A DNA stretch of 54,006 nucleotides from Fischerella muscicola SAG 1427-1 = PCC 73103 (lineage in GTDB: Bacteria > Cyanobacteriota > Cyanobacteriia > Cyanobacteriales > Nostocaceae), in contig NZ_AJLJ01000191.1 in NCBI RefSeq assembly GCF_000317245.1, forward strand, positions 1-54,006, in the 5' to 3' direction. The first letter of the stretch is position 1, and the number at the start of each line of letters is the position of its first letter. The position numbers were made by a program, and so were the translations under genes. This document shows positions 53,434 to 54,006 of the stretch, piece by piece. Below the pieces are notes generated by a model, which had not been told where the DNA came from, made no database searches, and worked only from the letters and a program-made list of their open reading frames with translations.

Positions 53434-54006
53434 GGTTGTTGGTGTTTAGTAGTCAGTTATTGATGGTTAATATAGCAAGAACTTGCTCCGTTCTTCGCAA
53501 TCTTACAGCAACTAGGCAGTAAAAAAGTCGGAAATCCACTTTTAATTCAATATTGGAATATGGCTCCATTTAAATTTGGCGATCGCATTGTCAAAATGTC
53601 TGTAAAGCCTCAAAATCCCGAACAGTCTCCTGAAATACTTCCAGAATTTGATAATTATTTGCGGGAAGTAATGGTCAAGTATTTAGGGCTTGCTGAAAAA
53701 GCCAGAAAACAGCAGGAGAAGGATTAATTAGTTATTTAATCATGATTAATCATAAGTGTGTATTATCTGCACACAGTCCAAATATAACCATTCCGATTCA
53801 AATTCTTTCCAGGGTATTAAATCAGCCATCATCACCCAAAGATTATCTGATGATAACTTGCCCTCGAACGGCAACTCAAAGCTTTCTGATGGAATTGGAG
53901 TTGATTCTTCTTTTCGGTACATAGTGATTTCAGATACACTGTGTTAAAGTTGACCACTGTGATGCAAGGATTTTGGGCTATTTTACCTTCTTTCCTTGCA
54001 CCTAAA
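53434..54006. other. Window end: decayed sequence, no intact gene
   Basis: It contains the catalase-family remnant at 53476-53727. The two overlapping 60-63 codon frames after it (53742-53947) have no family resemblance and no ribosome binding site. The last 60 bases show nothing I can name. Confidence 0.5.
53476..53727 (+). pseudogene. Catalase-family protein fragment (decayed), with 55-codon frame inside
   Basis: The frame is open from just after a TAG at 53473 to a TAA at 53725. It reads GSKKVGNPLLIQYWNMAPF and then FGDRIVKMSVKP and EFDNYLREVMVKYL, the order found in the middle of small catalase-family (SrpA-like) proteins. The only usable start is the ATG at 53560, which would give 55 residues lacking the haem-ligand regions. 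The parts before and after are absent, so this is most likely a pseudogene remnant, unless the 55-residue piece is expressed on its own. The family assignment is from memory of the motif. Confidence 0.5.

Noticed and set aside
53742..53947. Two overlapping 60-63 codon frames at the window end
   Set aside because: They have no ribosome binding site, no motif and overlapping frames in AT-rich sequence next to a pseudogene.

Overview
The window looks like a chromosomal segment of a filamentous, probably heterocyst-forming cyanobacterium (Nostocales type). The signs are moderate GC, many HIP1 octamers (GCGATCGC), abundant short palindromic and heptameric intergenic repeats of the Nostoc/Calothrix kind, a cyanoexosortase module, and typical cyanobacterial gene families. 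The species cannot be named from sequence alone. I saw no tRNA, rRNA, CRISPR array or complete insertion sequence.

Layout. At 0-0.4 kb lies the start of a HEAT-repeat gene with an apparent frameshift. At 1-6.3 kb is a branched-chain/neutral amino-acid ABC transporter operon (binding protein, livH, livM, livG, livF) interrupted by a cupin gene and a gene remnant; short repeats supply the stop of livM and the start of livG. At 6.6-7.7 kb are a small lipoprotein and an unknown protein. At 8.3-11.4 kb is a protein-sorting module: a PEP-CTERM protein, a cyanoexosortase, its associated protein and an HpsJ-like protein, closed by a terminator. At 11.5-16.9 kb are rpe, a diverged subtilisin-like protease, a lipoprotein serpin and an AI-2E/PerM-type permease. 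At 17.8-30.9 kb is mostly core metabolism and envelope: LCP ligase, alpha/beta hydrolase, redoxin, pyrH-frr, a geranylgeranyl-reductase-like flavoprotein, an Fe-S aldo-keto reductase, a bifunctional-nuclease family protein, riboflavin synthase, M23 peptidase, birA and pgeF.

At 31-37.4 kb is a regulatory and redox-stress stretch: AraC, Crp/Fnr and MarR regulators, a truncated SDR remnant, an old-yellow-enzyme reductase, rubrerythrin with a large inverted repeat in its promoter region, and an unpaired sensor kinase.

At 38-46.5 kb is the most interesting region. A large repeat protein (four PPC-like domains followed by ELWxxDGT repeats) is followed by two small secreted proteins, a PapD-like periplasmic chaperone and a 1007-residue outer-membrane usher-like protein. 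I read this as an archaic or divergent chaperone-usher surface-fibre system with its own candidate adhesin. After it come a small protein made of two copies of an unrecognised domain (46.8 kb) and a 1440-residue protein with an AAA-like NTPase domain, 14 WD40 repeats and a TPR-like tail (47.5-51.8 kb). The window ends with a thioredoxin-like lumenal protein, an unknown cyanobacterial protein and a decayed catalase-family fragment.

All function calls rest on reading motifs and architecture; no database search was run.
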